Origin: Gammaproteobacteria bacterium UBA2679
GTDB lineage: Bacteria; Pseudomonadota; Gammaproteobacteria; Pseudomonadales; Oleiphilaceae
Length of the DNA: 64,000 nucleotides
Direction: 5' to 3'
Assembly: GCA_002354735.1 (NCBI GenBank)
Contig: DEMD01000014.1
Span: 62,001-126,000 of the forward strand
Part shown: one piece after another, positions 9,934 to 19,398 of the stretch
How the letters are laid out: every line of letters starts with the position of its first letter
Numbering within the stretch: position 1 is the first letter of the stretch
Program-made: the position numbers and the translations under genes
The notes under the pieces: generated by a model
Database searches by the model: none
Told to the model about the DNA's origin: nothing
What the model saw: only the letters and a program-made list of their open reading frames with translations

Positions 9934-10745
9934 CAGAAAAACGCATATTTGAGACCCAGAAGCAGGAGCATCGTGGCCAGAACCGGTCTGAGCACCTCAG
10001 ATGGCATGTGTTTGCCAAGCTTCGTACCCAGATGGGTCGCGGGCAGCGAACCAATCAGCAGACACAGCAGCAGGGTGTAGTCGATGTTTCCCAGTTGCAT
10101 GTGCCCAAGCCCGGCTACGAGCGTCAGCGGTACTGCGTGCGCGAGATCTGTACCAACGATCCTGACTCCTGTCAGATGCGGGTACAGTACCATGAGAACC
10201 GCAGTACCGATAGCGCCTGCACCGACCGAAGTGAGGGTAACGAACACGCCGAGAAATACGCCCATGCTAAAAGTCAGCAGGGTCGTGCGTTCCCTCATGA
10301 TGCCACTGAACCAGGAGGCACCTTCGCGGAACGCAAGCAGGCGGGTGCGGTACAGCAGCACGATCGACGTCAGTATCAACATGACGCCAAGACTGGTGAC
10401 CAGCACGCCGGCATATTGCGACGCATCACTGAACCAGAGCGAAAGGACGATGGTGGTCAGGATGGAAGCAGGTATGCTGCCTGATGCCATGACGCCGACA
10501 AGGCGCCAGTTGATCGAACTGTGCCGGCTGTGCGAGTACACGCCGCTGGCCTTGGTGATCGAGGCATACAGCAGGTCGGTGCCGATGGCGATGTGGGGCG
10601 GGAAGCCGAAAAGCAGCAGCAGCGGGGTCATCAGTGACCCGCCGCCAACACCGGTCAGCCCCACGAGAAAGCCGACGAAGCCACCTGCGAGAACTAGAAG
10701 AAGGATTTCTGTCAATGGTCTAGACTCAGGAGGAATTACAGCCAC
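9933..10745 (-). CDS. TauE/SafE family sulfite/organosulfur exporter-like permease
   Basis: 270 aa integral membrane protein of the TauE/SafE (DUF81) family with about eight hydrophobic segments. The glycine-rich first repeat GFLVGLTGVGGGSLMTPLLLL (~20-40) and the second-half VTLTSVGAGAIGTAVLM are the family hallmarks. Members move sulfite, sulfoacetate or other small organic anions. It is divergent from cysB across a ~90-bp AT-rich spacer and coupled to the downstream MalT-like regulator. A role in sulfur or sulfonate handling is inferred from the cysB/cysH neighbourhood. The substrate cannot be read from sequence. Confidence 0.85.
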   Translation of the reverse strand: MAVIPPESRPLTEILLLVLAGGFVGFLVGLTGVGGGSLMTPLLLLFGFPPHIAIGTDLLYASITKASGVYSHSRHSSINWRLVGVMASGSIPASILTTIVLSLWFSDASQYAGVLVTSLGVMLILTSIVLLYRTRLLAFREGASWFSGIMRERTTLLTFSMGVFLGVFVTLTSVGAGAIGTAVLMVLYPHLTGVRIVGTDLAHAVPLTLVAGLGHMQLGNIDYTLLLCLLIGSLPATHLGTKLGKHMPSEVLRPVLATMLLLLGLKYAFF

Positions 10746-12588
<1,843 letters not shown>

Positions 12589-12711
12589 GGTAGACCTTGC
12601 ATTCCGTGTGGGGGTGCCTATGTTGCCGTCAACCGTGGCGCGATGCCAGTCTGGTATTTGCGAATCAGGCCAATTACACTCGCCCGGCATTCAGCAGGAG
12701 AGGAAAATACA

Positions 12712-13326
12712 GTGGAACTGGCGTGTCTTGATCTGGAAGGCGTTCTGATACCAGAGATTTGGATAGCATTTGCCGAGAAGACGGGAATTCCCGAACTCCG
12801 TGCAACAACAAGGGACATCCCTGATTACGACGTGCTCATGAAGCAGCGCCTGAAGCTGCTGGACCAGCACGGCTACGGACTGGCCGATATTCAGGCCGTC
12901 ATCGAGACGCTTGACCCGCTGCCGGGTGCCGTGGAGTTCGTCGAATGGCTGCGTGAGCGCTTCCAGGTGATCATCCTGTCAGACACTTTCTATGAGTTCG
13001 CCGGCCCGCTCATGAAGAAACTGGCCAGCCCCACGCTCTTCTGCCACAAGCTGGTTACTGACGAGTCTGGACGGGTAGTTGATTACACGCTGCGACAGAA
13101 AGACCCCAAGCGCATGTCGGTGAAGGCATTTCATAGCCTCAACTACTATGTGATCGCCGCTGGCGACAGCTATAACGACACCACCATGCTGTCTGAAGCA
13201 GACGCCGGCATTCTGTTCCACGCGCCAGAGAATGTGATCAGGGAGTTCCCACAGTTCCCGGCCGTTCACACCTATGACGACCTGCGCCAGGAATTCCTCA
13301 AGGCCAGCAAGACCGTCAAAGCCTAG
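12712..13326 (+). CDS. thrH: ThrH, phosphoserine phosphatase / homoserine kinase
   Basis: 204 aa HAD-superfamily enzyme almost collinear with Pseudomonas ThrH, which dephosphorylates phosphoserine and can move phosphate to homoserine. HAD motif I is CLDLEGVL with DLEG in place of the usual DxDG. Motif II is ILSDTFYEF and motif IV AAGDSYNDTTML. GTG at 12712 is chosen because an AGGAGAGG ribosome site lies 8-9 nt upstream and the product then begins (M)ELACLDLEG like known ThrH. The longer frame back to 12247 runs antisense through cysH and is not coding. It provides serine/threonine metabolism next to the cysteine genes. Confidence 0.93.
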   Translation: MELACLDLEGVLIPEIWIAFAEKTGIPELRATTRDIPDYDVLMKQRLKLLDQHGYGLADIQAVIETLDPLPGAVEFVEWLRERFQVIILSDTFYEFAGPLMKKLASPTLFCHKLVTDESGRVVDYTLRQKDPKRMSVKAFHSLNYYVIAAGDSYNDTTMLSEADAGILFHAPENVIREFPQFPAVHTYDDLRQEFLKASKTVKA

Positions 13327-13346
13327 CTGCCCCGCTTCTGCTGTCC

Positions 13347-14675
13347 CTAGAGACGGGACAGGCCTTCCATGAGATGACGGATCTTGTCGACTGATTCGTC
13401 ATACTCTGCCTCACAGACTGAGCCAGTGGTGATGCCACCGCCACCACTGACGCTGGCGCTGCCCCCGGCACAATGTACTGAGCGAATGGCAATATTGCTG
13501 TCCAGCAGGCCGCTTCGGCTGTAGCTGAACACCGTGCCACAGTAATATCCCCTCGGTACCGCTTCTAGTTCCTCTATTATTTCCCGCGCACGCTGCTTCG
13601 GCGCACCCGTGATCGATCCACCCGGAAAGCAGCCGATCAGGGCTTCCAAGGGGTGGAAGGCAGGATCAAGCTCAGCCGTCACATGGCTGATCAGATGATG
13701 CACATTACTAAACGAATGCAGTGCGAAAAGCTCAGGCACCTTGACGCTGCCTTTCCTGGCAAAGCGACTCAGGTCGTTGCGCAACAGATCCACGATCATC
13801 AGATTTTCGGCGCGGTCCTTGTCGCTCCCGCTGAGTGATTGCCGCTGTTGGCTATCCAGCACTTCATCAGCAAGTCGAGCACGCGTGCCCTTGATCGGGC
13901 TGGTGAGCATCTGTCCTTTTTCGATTCTGAGAAAGCGTTCCGGGCTGAAGCAGAGCAGGGCATCGGTCTGCGTGTCACGACCCAGGCTGACATAAGCGCT
14001 GAATGGAGCACGCGCCTTGCCCCGGAGCTGCCAGTACGCCTCGAAGGGGGGGCCTGCAAAGCTGGCGCGACATTGCTGCGTCAGATTCACCTGATAGCAG
14101 TCCCCGGCAGCCAGGTAGGCCTGAACCTGATTGAAGGCTGCCTGGTAGGCCCCGCGATCCCACGCCCACTGCCATTCGCTCGTCAGCGAAAAGTCCGGCT
14201 GCGATCCAATTGGTCGCTTATCATCCACGACCTGCTGAATCAGCTCATAACTTTCTTCATCGGCAACCACAGCAAATATACGTTGGGTATCGTGCTGTAT
14301 TTCGACAAAGTTCCGGTAGTCGCCAACCGCGGGGTAGACACGCTGGTCTGACGGCTCGAGGGCCGGGTAGGGTAAGACACCGGCAAGCCCGCCGCGAAAG
14401 CGTAGTGATGGTGAATGCGCATCAAGGGTGGACGTATATCGTTGCTGCTGTTCATCCCCCCAGGTGTCACAGCGCTCGAGCATTGCCGACAAGACGTCCT
14501 CATCAGCCGTGTTTTGCCAGTCCGGATTGAACAGAAGTAGCTCGTTGGGCTGGTCTGCGCTGGCGTTCCAGGGGCTTGCACTGTCCAGCCAGATAAACCC
14601 AGATGCGACCGCACAGGCCCGTCGCAGCTGCTCCAGCATGCTTTCTGAGTACTCCAGCGTGATGATCTGCAACAA
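13347..14675 (-). CDS. pabB: Aminodeoxychorismate synthase component I
   Basis: 442 aa chorismate-utilising enzyme. It converts chorismate plus ammonia to 4-amino-4-deoxychorismate for folate synthesis. C-terminal signatures are PIKGTRARL, CFPGGSITGAPKQRA and SGGGGITTGS; YQVNLTQQCRA fits the PabB tryptophan-site region. The start is uncertain. TTG at 14675 has AGGAG 10 nt upstream and gives the full-length N-terminus. ATG at 14639 would shorten it by 12 residues and has no clear ribosome site. It converges on thrH with a 20-bp gap. The adjacency to thrH is also known in Pseudomonas. TrpE is excluded by length and N-terminus. Confidence 0.9.
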   Translation of the reverse strand: MLQIITLEYSESMLEQLRRACAVASGFIWLDSASPWNASADQPNELLLFNPDWQNTADEDVLSAMLERCDTWGDEQQQRYTSTLDAHSPSLRFRGGLAGVLPYPALEPSDQRVYPAVGDYRNFVEIQHDTQRIFAVVADEESYELIQQVVDDKRPIGSQPDFSLTSEWQWAWDRGAYQAAFNQVQAYLAAGDCYQVNLTQQCRASFAGPPFEAYWQLRGKARAPFSAYVSLGRDTQTDALLCFSPERFLRIEKGQMLTSPIKGTRARLADEVLDSQQRQSLSGSDKDRAENLMIVDLLRNDLSRFARKGSVKVPELFALHSFSNVHHLISHVTAELDPAFHPLEALIGCFPGGSITGAPKQRAREIIEELEAVPRGYYCGTVFSYSRSGLLDSNIAIRSVHCAGGSASVSGGGGITTGSVCEAEYDESVDKIRHLMEGLSRL

Positions 14676-15112
14676 ACGCGATGCGCTCCTGTGTAAGATA
14701 ATGTGTTCTTGTAAATTGGTGAGTGGCAGCCTCGTAGCCTGCTGCGAGCGGCCGGTGGGCTTCGCGCTAAATGTCTGATATCATGGGGCTTGTAGTGTCA
14801 GTTGTCATCTTGAAACGCCAAACGCTCAGAATCGTATCTCCGCCTTTTCAGCACGCTTCTTGCGACGTCAAACACACTTAGTGAACAGCTAATTACGAAT
14901 TATAAAGAAAATGTGAGTAGTGTCACGGAACGTAAGCGGGTGTATCCGTAGAGTAGGCATCGTTAGGTTGCAAAACGGGTTGTAAGACCTCCGAGTCGTA
15001 ACCGGGCCAGAGAGCCACCAGGCGCTCTGATCTGTGGGAGACTTACAATCTTTTGTGAAATCGGCTTCATCGGGAAGCCTAGGTATAAAAATAATCCTTC
15101 TGGAGATTTAAT
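14676..15112. promoter_or_regulatory. 437-bp divergent intergenic region upstream of secreted-protein genes
   Basis: A long non-coding stretch between pabB (leftward) and the first DUF6160-like gene (rightward). It gets AT-richer toward 14890-14930 and contains a small hairpin at 15063-15079 (GGCTTC-ATCGG-GAAGCC) in the probable 5' leader, 34 nt before the ATG at 15113. The downstream gene has GGAG 8 nt before its start. No clear sigma-70 hexamer pair was identified. The length suggests regulated expression or a small RNA, but neither is demonstrated. Confidence 0.4.
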
Positions 15113-15817
15113 ATGAAAGGCCTGAACAAATTAGTACTGGTTTCTGCAATCGTTGCTGCTTCTGCTGCAAACGCTGAGCTCAAGTCAATCGACGACGCAG
15201 CAATGGCTGAAGTTTCTGGTCAGAGCGGCATCGTAATCGAAGCTGGCTTCGGCACCATCTCTGGTGTTGATGCTACTGCAGAAAACGCTTACACAGCTAA
15301 GGCTGAAGTTCGTCAGCCAGACGGTTCTATTGTCGAAGTTGAGCAGGCTGGTTCAGCTGGTGACTTCTACGGTGTTGACTGGTCAAATGCCGGTATCACT
15401 ATCGAAGCGTTCAAGTGGATCGTAGACATCGAAGGTGGCTGGGATCAGGAAACTAACACTGGCACCAACATGAACTCTGGTAACCCAATTCCAGCACTCG
15501 GCGGCTTCATCGCCAAGGACATCGCTGTAGCTGGTTCGGTTGACATGACTATCGATGCGACTGCTGACCTTGCGAACGTTGTTGCCAACGGTGGTGCGGT
15601 TGCTGAAGGCGACGGCGGTATCGGTATCACTTTCGCGAACTCGAACATCAACTTCAAAGTTGGCGACATGGGCGTATTCGTAGAAGAGTATGACCTGGCA
15701 AACGTTGGTGCCTCTGGCGTTGTTGCTGCTGGTCAGGTATCAAGCTTCGGTGGTATCGAGCTGATCGGTATGAACATCGATAACCTCCAGCTGGTTATCC
15801 GTGGTAACGGCCTGTAA
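15113..15817 (+). CDS. Secreted DUF6160-like protein, paralogue A
   Basis: 234 aa exported protein of unknown function. It has a clean signal peptide (Lys at 2 and 6, hydrophobic core ~7-16, cleavage after SAANA~21). The mature start is ELKSIDDAAMAEVSGQSGI, the hallmark of DUF6160-type proteins of marine gammaproteobacteria. The rest is glycine/aspartate-rich beta-like sequence with repeated IDI/TID stretches, ending VIRGNGL. It is close to paralogue C (16749) over its length, except for a ~27-residue insert (~62-88, around AEVRQPDGSIVEV) absent there. Codon choice is strongly biased to GGT, GCT, GTT, AAC and GAA, typical of a very abundant protein. A hairpin terminator follows. The family call is moderate; a surface or pilus-associated role is only suggested by reported DUF6160 contexts. 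Confidence 0.75.
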   Translation: MKGLNKLVLVSAIVAASAANAELKSIDDAAMAEVSGQSGIVIEAGFGTISGVDATAENAYTAKAEVRQPDGSIVEVEQAGSAGDFYGVDWSNAGITIEAFKWIVDIEGGWDQETNTGTNMNSGNPIPALGGFIAKDIAVAGSVDMTIDATADLANVVANGGAVAEGDGGIGITFANSNINFKVGDMGVFVEEYDLANVGASGVVAAGQVSSFGGIELIGMNIDNLQLVIRGNGL

Positions 15818-15860
15818 GGTCCGCTTAACGCGAATGATTAGTTAGAGCCTCGTGCTCAGG

Positions 15861-15890
15861 AAAGGGGCGCTTCGGCGCCCCTTTCTGTCT
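15861..15890 (+). terminator. Intrinsic terminator after paralogue A
   Basis: AAAGGGGCGC, a TTCG tetraloop and GCGCCCCTTT form a perfect 10-bp stem (15861-15884) followed by CTGTCTCTCT. It is an exceptionally stable UUCG-capped hairpin, 43 nt after the stop, consistent with a highly expressed monocistronic message. Confidence 0.85.
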
Positions 15891-15918
15891 CTCTCCTACA
15901 ACTTTTTTAAAGGTGTAT

Positions 15919-16587
15919 ATGGTTCATTCAGCAAAAAATCAAAGCCAGCTTTGCTCAGGGTCGTCTGCTTCAGGCAGCGCCCCCGCTGATCTTGACCGCT
16001 TGAGCGGGAAAGTAGGCGTCGTGCTAGGCATGGGTCTTTTGCTGAGTGCACTGTCGGTACAGGCTGAACTGAAGCCAATTGACGACGCGACAATGAGCGA
16101 AGTCACTGGACAGGCAGCACCGGTTATCGAAATGAGTGGTCAGATTACCTACGAAGCCATCGTGTATACCGATGCTCAGGGTAACAAGGAAACAATCCGG
16201 CAGGGTGAAAGTTCGACCACCGGTGCTGTACAGCCTTATGACCGCGCCATCAAGGGCATTACCTTTGCCAATCAGACGACCGGCACCTTGATGGATGTGA
16301 TGTCTTTTGTCATGCCGCTGCGCTATGGCGCGGTCGATATCGACGAAGACGGTATTCTGGATCGTGGTGCAGCCATCTTCAGTTTTGCGCCGAGTATCGG
16401 TATGGGCACAGGTGCTTTACCTATCGATATCAAGGCTGAAGATGTGACCACCGTGATCAACGATCAGGTCTTTGTGACAAATCAAGGAATTGTATTTTTG
16501 AACGCACCAGCTGGTGGCGACGGAGCCTTTACCGTGCCTGGCTATGATGCGTCTCTGGCGCCTGTGCCCGTCAAGCATTTCCAGTAG
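15919..16587 (+). CDS. Secreted DUF6160-like protein, divergent paralogue B
   Basis: 222 aa exported protein of unknown function. ATG 15919 is preferred (AAAGG 5 nt upstream) over GTG 15913. The N-terminus is unusually long: ~31 polar residues before a hydrophobic core (GVVLGMGLLLSALSV) and cleavage after VQA (~49). The mature start ELKPIDDATMSEVTGQAAPVIE matches the conserved pattern of its neighbours. The remainder differs: it has the insert-like phrase DAQGNKETIRQGE (compare paralogue A), a DIDEDG stretch resembling a calcium-binding loop (~136), and no RGNGL ending. It sits between two hairpin terminators, so it probably has its own promoter or depends on read-through. Confidence 0.7.
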   Translation: MVHSAKNQSQLCSGSSASGSAPADLDRLSGKVGVVLGMGLLLSALSVQAELKPIDDATMSEVTGQAAPVIEMSGQITYEAIVYTDAQGNKETIRQGESSTTGAVQPYDRAIKGITFANQTTGTLMDVMSFVMPLRYGAVDIDEDGILDRGAAIFSFAPSIGMGTGALPIDIKAEDVTTVINDQVFVTNQGIVFLNAPAGGDGAFTVPGYDASLAPVPVKHFQ

Positions 16588-16626
16588 ATTAGCGCTGCGA
16601 AAAGCAGCACTGATCAGTGAATGCAG

Positions 16627-16660
16627 AAAGCGCAGTCCGCAAGGAGCTGCGCTTTTTTTT
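16627..16660 (+). terminator. Intrinsic terminator after paralogue B
   Basis: AAAGCGCAG (16627-16635) pairs with CTGCGCTTT (16647-16655) and runs directly into a T8 tract. It is a classical Rho-independent terminator, 40 nt past the stop. Confidence 0.9.
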
Positions 16661-16748
16661 GGCGCAAAGATGAATTTGGAAAGAGAAAAGCAACGCAAGC
16701 GCAGACCGACCCATAAAAATCATAACTAGATACTATTAGGAAGAACCG

Positions 16749-17414
16749 ATGAACAACGATGACAAGTGCGGAGGCGACGCCGCAAGATTCTTACGCCAGT
16801 CACTCATAGCCTCTGCCGTAGTAGTGACTATGAGCAGCCCAGCTTTTGCAGAAATCCAGGCGCTTGAAGATACTCAGCTTGCCGGTATCACAGGGCAGAG
16901 CGGAATAGTGCTCGAAATTGGTATCGGTTCAATTTCAGGTGTGGACGCCAGCGTTGACGATTTCTACGGCGTCGACTGGAGTGAAGCTGGCGTGACCATC
17001 GATGCTCAGAAATGGCTGGTTGATATCGAAGGCGGCTGGAACAGTGATACTAACCTCGGTGCAAACACCTCGTACGGCAATGCAGAGAAGTGGGTTGGTG
17101 GTGCAATTTCGAAGAACATCGCCGTAGCAGGCACTCTGGACATCACCCTGGATGCGACAGCCGATCTTGAAAACGTAGTAGCCAATGGTGGTAACGTGGC
17201 AGACAGCGACGGTGGTATCGGCCTGACCTTTACGCGCTCAGAGCTCAACTTTAAAACCGGTGATATGGGCTTTTTTGTCGAGAGCTTTGACCTGAGTTCA
17301 GTCGGTGCTGCTGGAACAGTTGAGGGCGGCATGCTGAGCAGCCTTGGTGGTGCCGAACTGCTGACGCTTAATATCGACGGTCTCAACGTGGTGGTACGCG
17401 GTAACGGTCTCTAA
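16749..17414 (+). CDS. Secreted DUF6160-like protein, paralogue C
   Basis: 221 aa exported protein of unknown function and near homologue of paralogue A. Signal peptide: charged n-region to ~18, core LIASAVVVTMSSP, cleavage after AFA (~34). The mature start is EIQALEDTQLAGITGQSGIV. Shared blocks with A include GISGVDA-like, DFYGVDWS, WLVDIEGGW, ATADLENVVANGG, DGGIGLTF and the terminal VVRGNGL. It lacks the ~27-residue insert of A, so each block boundary is visible. AGGAAG lies ~6 nt before the ATG. It ends 22 nt before a bidirectional terminator. Codon bias is weaker than in A. Function unknown; a paracrystalline or fibrous surface component is one possibility. Confidence 0.75.
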   Translation: MNNDDKCGGDAARFLRQSLIASAVVVTMSSPAFAEIQALEDTQLAGITGQSGIVLEIGIGSISGVDASVDDFYGVDWSEAGVTIDAQKWLVDIEGGWNSDTNLGANTSYGNAEKWVGGAISKNIAVAGTLDITLDATADLENVVANGGNVADSDGGIGLTFTRSELNFKTGDMGFFVESFDLSSVGAAGTVEGGMLSSLGGAELLTLNIDGLNVVVRGNGL

Positions 17415-17436
17415 AGGTCGGCGATCATCTCATAGT

Positions 17437-17465
17437 AAAAAAAGCACCCTCGGGTGCTTTTTTTG
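17437..17465. terminator. Bidirectional intrinsic terminator
   Basis: An A7 run, GCACCC, a TC loop, GGGTGC and a T7 run are symmetrical. The hairpin can therefore terminate paralogue C on the plus strand and the converging gene at 17479-18147 on the minus strand. Confidence 0.9.
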
Positions 17466-17478
17466 TGACCGTATTGCG

Positions 17479-18147
17479 CTATCTGGCCTGAAGCGCATCC
17501 AGGTTGTAGCGAATTTCTGCGCCGCCCTGTGGGAGGGGAATAACTTCCATAAATCGGCCGCGAATCGCTTCATCCACCTGCAGCGGCGCATAGCCAGGTA
17601 TATTGCCAATCGTCATGATGAGCTGCTCACCATTGTTGACGAGATTGAGCTGGTCGCCATACGGCAGCTGCTCGATGCCTTGTTGACCCAATAGTGTGTT
17701 CAAGTCGAACGGCCCTTCAGGAATTTCAACACCGAAGGGAATGGGAATAGGTTCCCGCAATGGCGCTACAGCAACTTCCTGCGGTGGTACAAAAGGCGAT
17801 TCAAGATTCGCCTGGCGAGCTGCATCGATCGCGCGCTCAAGTTGCTGGCGCTGTTCCGCGGTAGCGTTGGCAAGGTCGGCCTGGAGCTCCGGCTCGGTTT
17901 TTGTGGGCTGACCTGGCGTGATGGTATACGTCATCGACTGCCGCTCGGGCTGAGGTGCAGCCGCTGGCGTGACGATGATGGTGGAGTCCTTGATGTAGGT
18001 TTCGGTTAACTCATCGCTCGTTAGTGATTTGACTTCAGCTACCGCCGAACCTGAGAGAACGTACGCCCAGAAGGCACCGCGTAAAATCAATGTTGTGGGT
18101 GTTCTCTCGACTCGATTGAGAACTCCCAAATCCGTTGAAACAATCAT
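17479..18147 (-). CDS. Exported protein of unknown function beside DUF6160-like cluster
   Basis: 222 aa, function not recognised. A polar n-region (~23 aa) precedes a hydrophobic core (LRGAFWAYVLSGS) and a likely cleavage after SAVA (~37). The predicted mature N-terminus EVKSLTSDELTETYIKDSTIIV echoes the pattern of the three DUF6160-like neighbours (AE-x-K-S-hydrophobic, then Met/Leu, then IxV). The middle is Pro/Gln/Glu-rich with a short helical stretch (~84-115). The last ~70 residues (PFGVEIPEGPFDLNTLL and onward) look globular. It converges on paralogue C across a shared terminator. I infer it belongs to the same surface system; it has no identifiable enzymatic motif. Confidence 0.6.
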   Translation of the reverse strand: MIVSTDLGVLNRVERTPTTLILRGAFWAYVLSGSAVAEVKSLTSDELTETYIKDSTIIVTPAAAPQPERQSMTYTITPGQPTKTEPELQADLANATAEQRQQLERAIDAARQANLESPFVPPQEVAVAPLREPIPIPFGVEIPEGPFDLNTLLGQQGIEQLPYGDQLNLVNNGEQLIMTIGNIPGYAPLQVDEAIRGRFMEVIPLPQGGAEIRYNLDALQAR

Positions 18148-18251
18148 TCAAAGCCCCCAGCCAACTTTGCATCAGTATACTTCAAATGAGCGTGTGATTC
18201 ATTAACGACGGGAACAATCCATGCGGATCGCTCCCGTCAAAGCCTCTGTTA

Positions 18252-19265
18252 TTATTTGAACTTCGTGATCAGCAGGTCGCTCTTCCCATTGGTGTCATAA
18301 TGCGCATATGGGTTAGTGGTTCCCCAAACCACGGTACCCGCGTTGGAAACTCCACCAAGAGCAAAGAAGTTCGCGGCTCCTGTAGGAATATTATTTATCT
18401 TGCCAGAGCTGAGATCCTTCACGACGAGCTGAACGTTTCGTTCGTCGCACACTGCGAATTGTCCGTTGCCGCTGAGAGCCATAGCTCGCGAGTCGACGCA
18501 CAACTTTTCTGACTGCGCGGAGTTAAACTTGTAGACCCAGCCGCCATTGTTAACTGCGCTATAGGCTATCACATTGCCGTCGTGACTCAGGCCACCTAAG
18601 GAAACGTTGGTTGATACGGAGAAAGGAATCTTTATCAACTGACCCGTTTCTCTGTTAAGTCTGAAAGCTTCCGTCTCCTTGGTAAATGCAACGAACTTTC
18701 CGTCCATAGACAAGGCTATGTCGGTGGACGGAGAAACGCGAATGGGTAATCGAGTACGTTCTCCGGTGCTCAACGAGTACAAATGGATGTAGAGCTTACT
18801 GTCCACCGTGTCTACGAACGCAACTAGTTGGCCGTCGCCGCTTATCGCCTTAGGCTTTACGAACGGCAGCTGTTCTACTGATTGACTATCAGAGCGATAG
18901 ATTAGTGCTTTGTGCCCGTTGTAGGTATCAAGCAAAAGCGCAACTTTGCCATCTGCACTGAGCGCTACTGGCAGAGTTGGTCTAGCAGATTGAGCGCCAG
19001 AGGTATCCAGATTTACGAGTTGATAGTCAGTCGATACGGTGTTCCAGAGAAAAGTGTCAAGCCCAGACCCGTTCAAGTCATTAGATATCAGGTGGTCTGC
19101 TGACGAGGTGCCAAGTACTGCTGACCCGTCAGCGCTGATTGCCCCTATCGTACTGGAACCGTCGACAGGCATCATAATCCGCTCGCCAAAAACCCGAGTA
19201 TCAGAAGCCTGAACGGCAGTTGCTGCGGCTATGCCGGCTATAAGTGTACAGATGGTTAATTTCAT
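18252..19265 (-). CDS. Exported beta-propeller-like (TolB/WD40-type) protein
   Basis: 337 aa with a short classical signal peptide (MKLTICTLIAGIAAATAVQA, cleavage ~20). The mature part has at least six repeats of ~45 residues with a core like (A/L)SADGK-hydrophobic-x-hydrophobic: ISADGSAV, LSADGKVA, ISGDGQLV, LSMDGKFV, LSHDGNVI and LSGNGQFA. This is typical of TolB/PD40 or HAF-type propeller blades. No catalytic motif is visible. By eye the DNA is AT-richer and uses codons unlike its neighbours, suggesting relatively recent acquisition. It lies upstream of the 17479-18147 gene on the same strand with a ~100-bp gap, so an operon is possible. Partners are unknown. Confidence 0.65.
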   Translation of the reverse strand: MKLTICTLIAGIAAATAVQASDTRVFGERIMMPVDGSSTIGAISADGSAVLGTSSADHLISNDLNGSGLDTFLWNTVSTDYQLVNLDTSGAQSARPTLPVALSADGKVALLLDTYNGHKALIYRSDSQSVEQLPFVKPKAISGDGQLVAFVDTVDSKLYIHLYSLSTGERTRLPIRVSPSTDIALSMDGKFVAFTKETEAFRLNRETGQLIKIPFSVSTNVSLGGLSHDGNVIAYSAVNNGGWVYKFNSAQSEKLCVDSRAMALSGNGQFAVCDERNVQLVVKDLSSGKINNIPTGAANFFALGGVSNAGTVVWGTTNPYAHYDTNGKSDLLITKFK

Positions 19266-19398
19266 TATAGTTTTCCAGTGTCCTTTGGATGTGAAAGGCC
19301 ATGGTAGGCCGCTGACTGCTCCTGTTCTGTGATGCGGTTAGCAAAGGTTCCCACGCGAAAATCCGATAGGTATCAGCGGTGTGCGATACGGTTGAATT

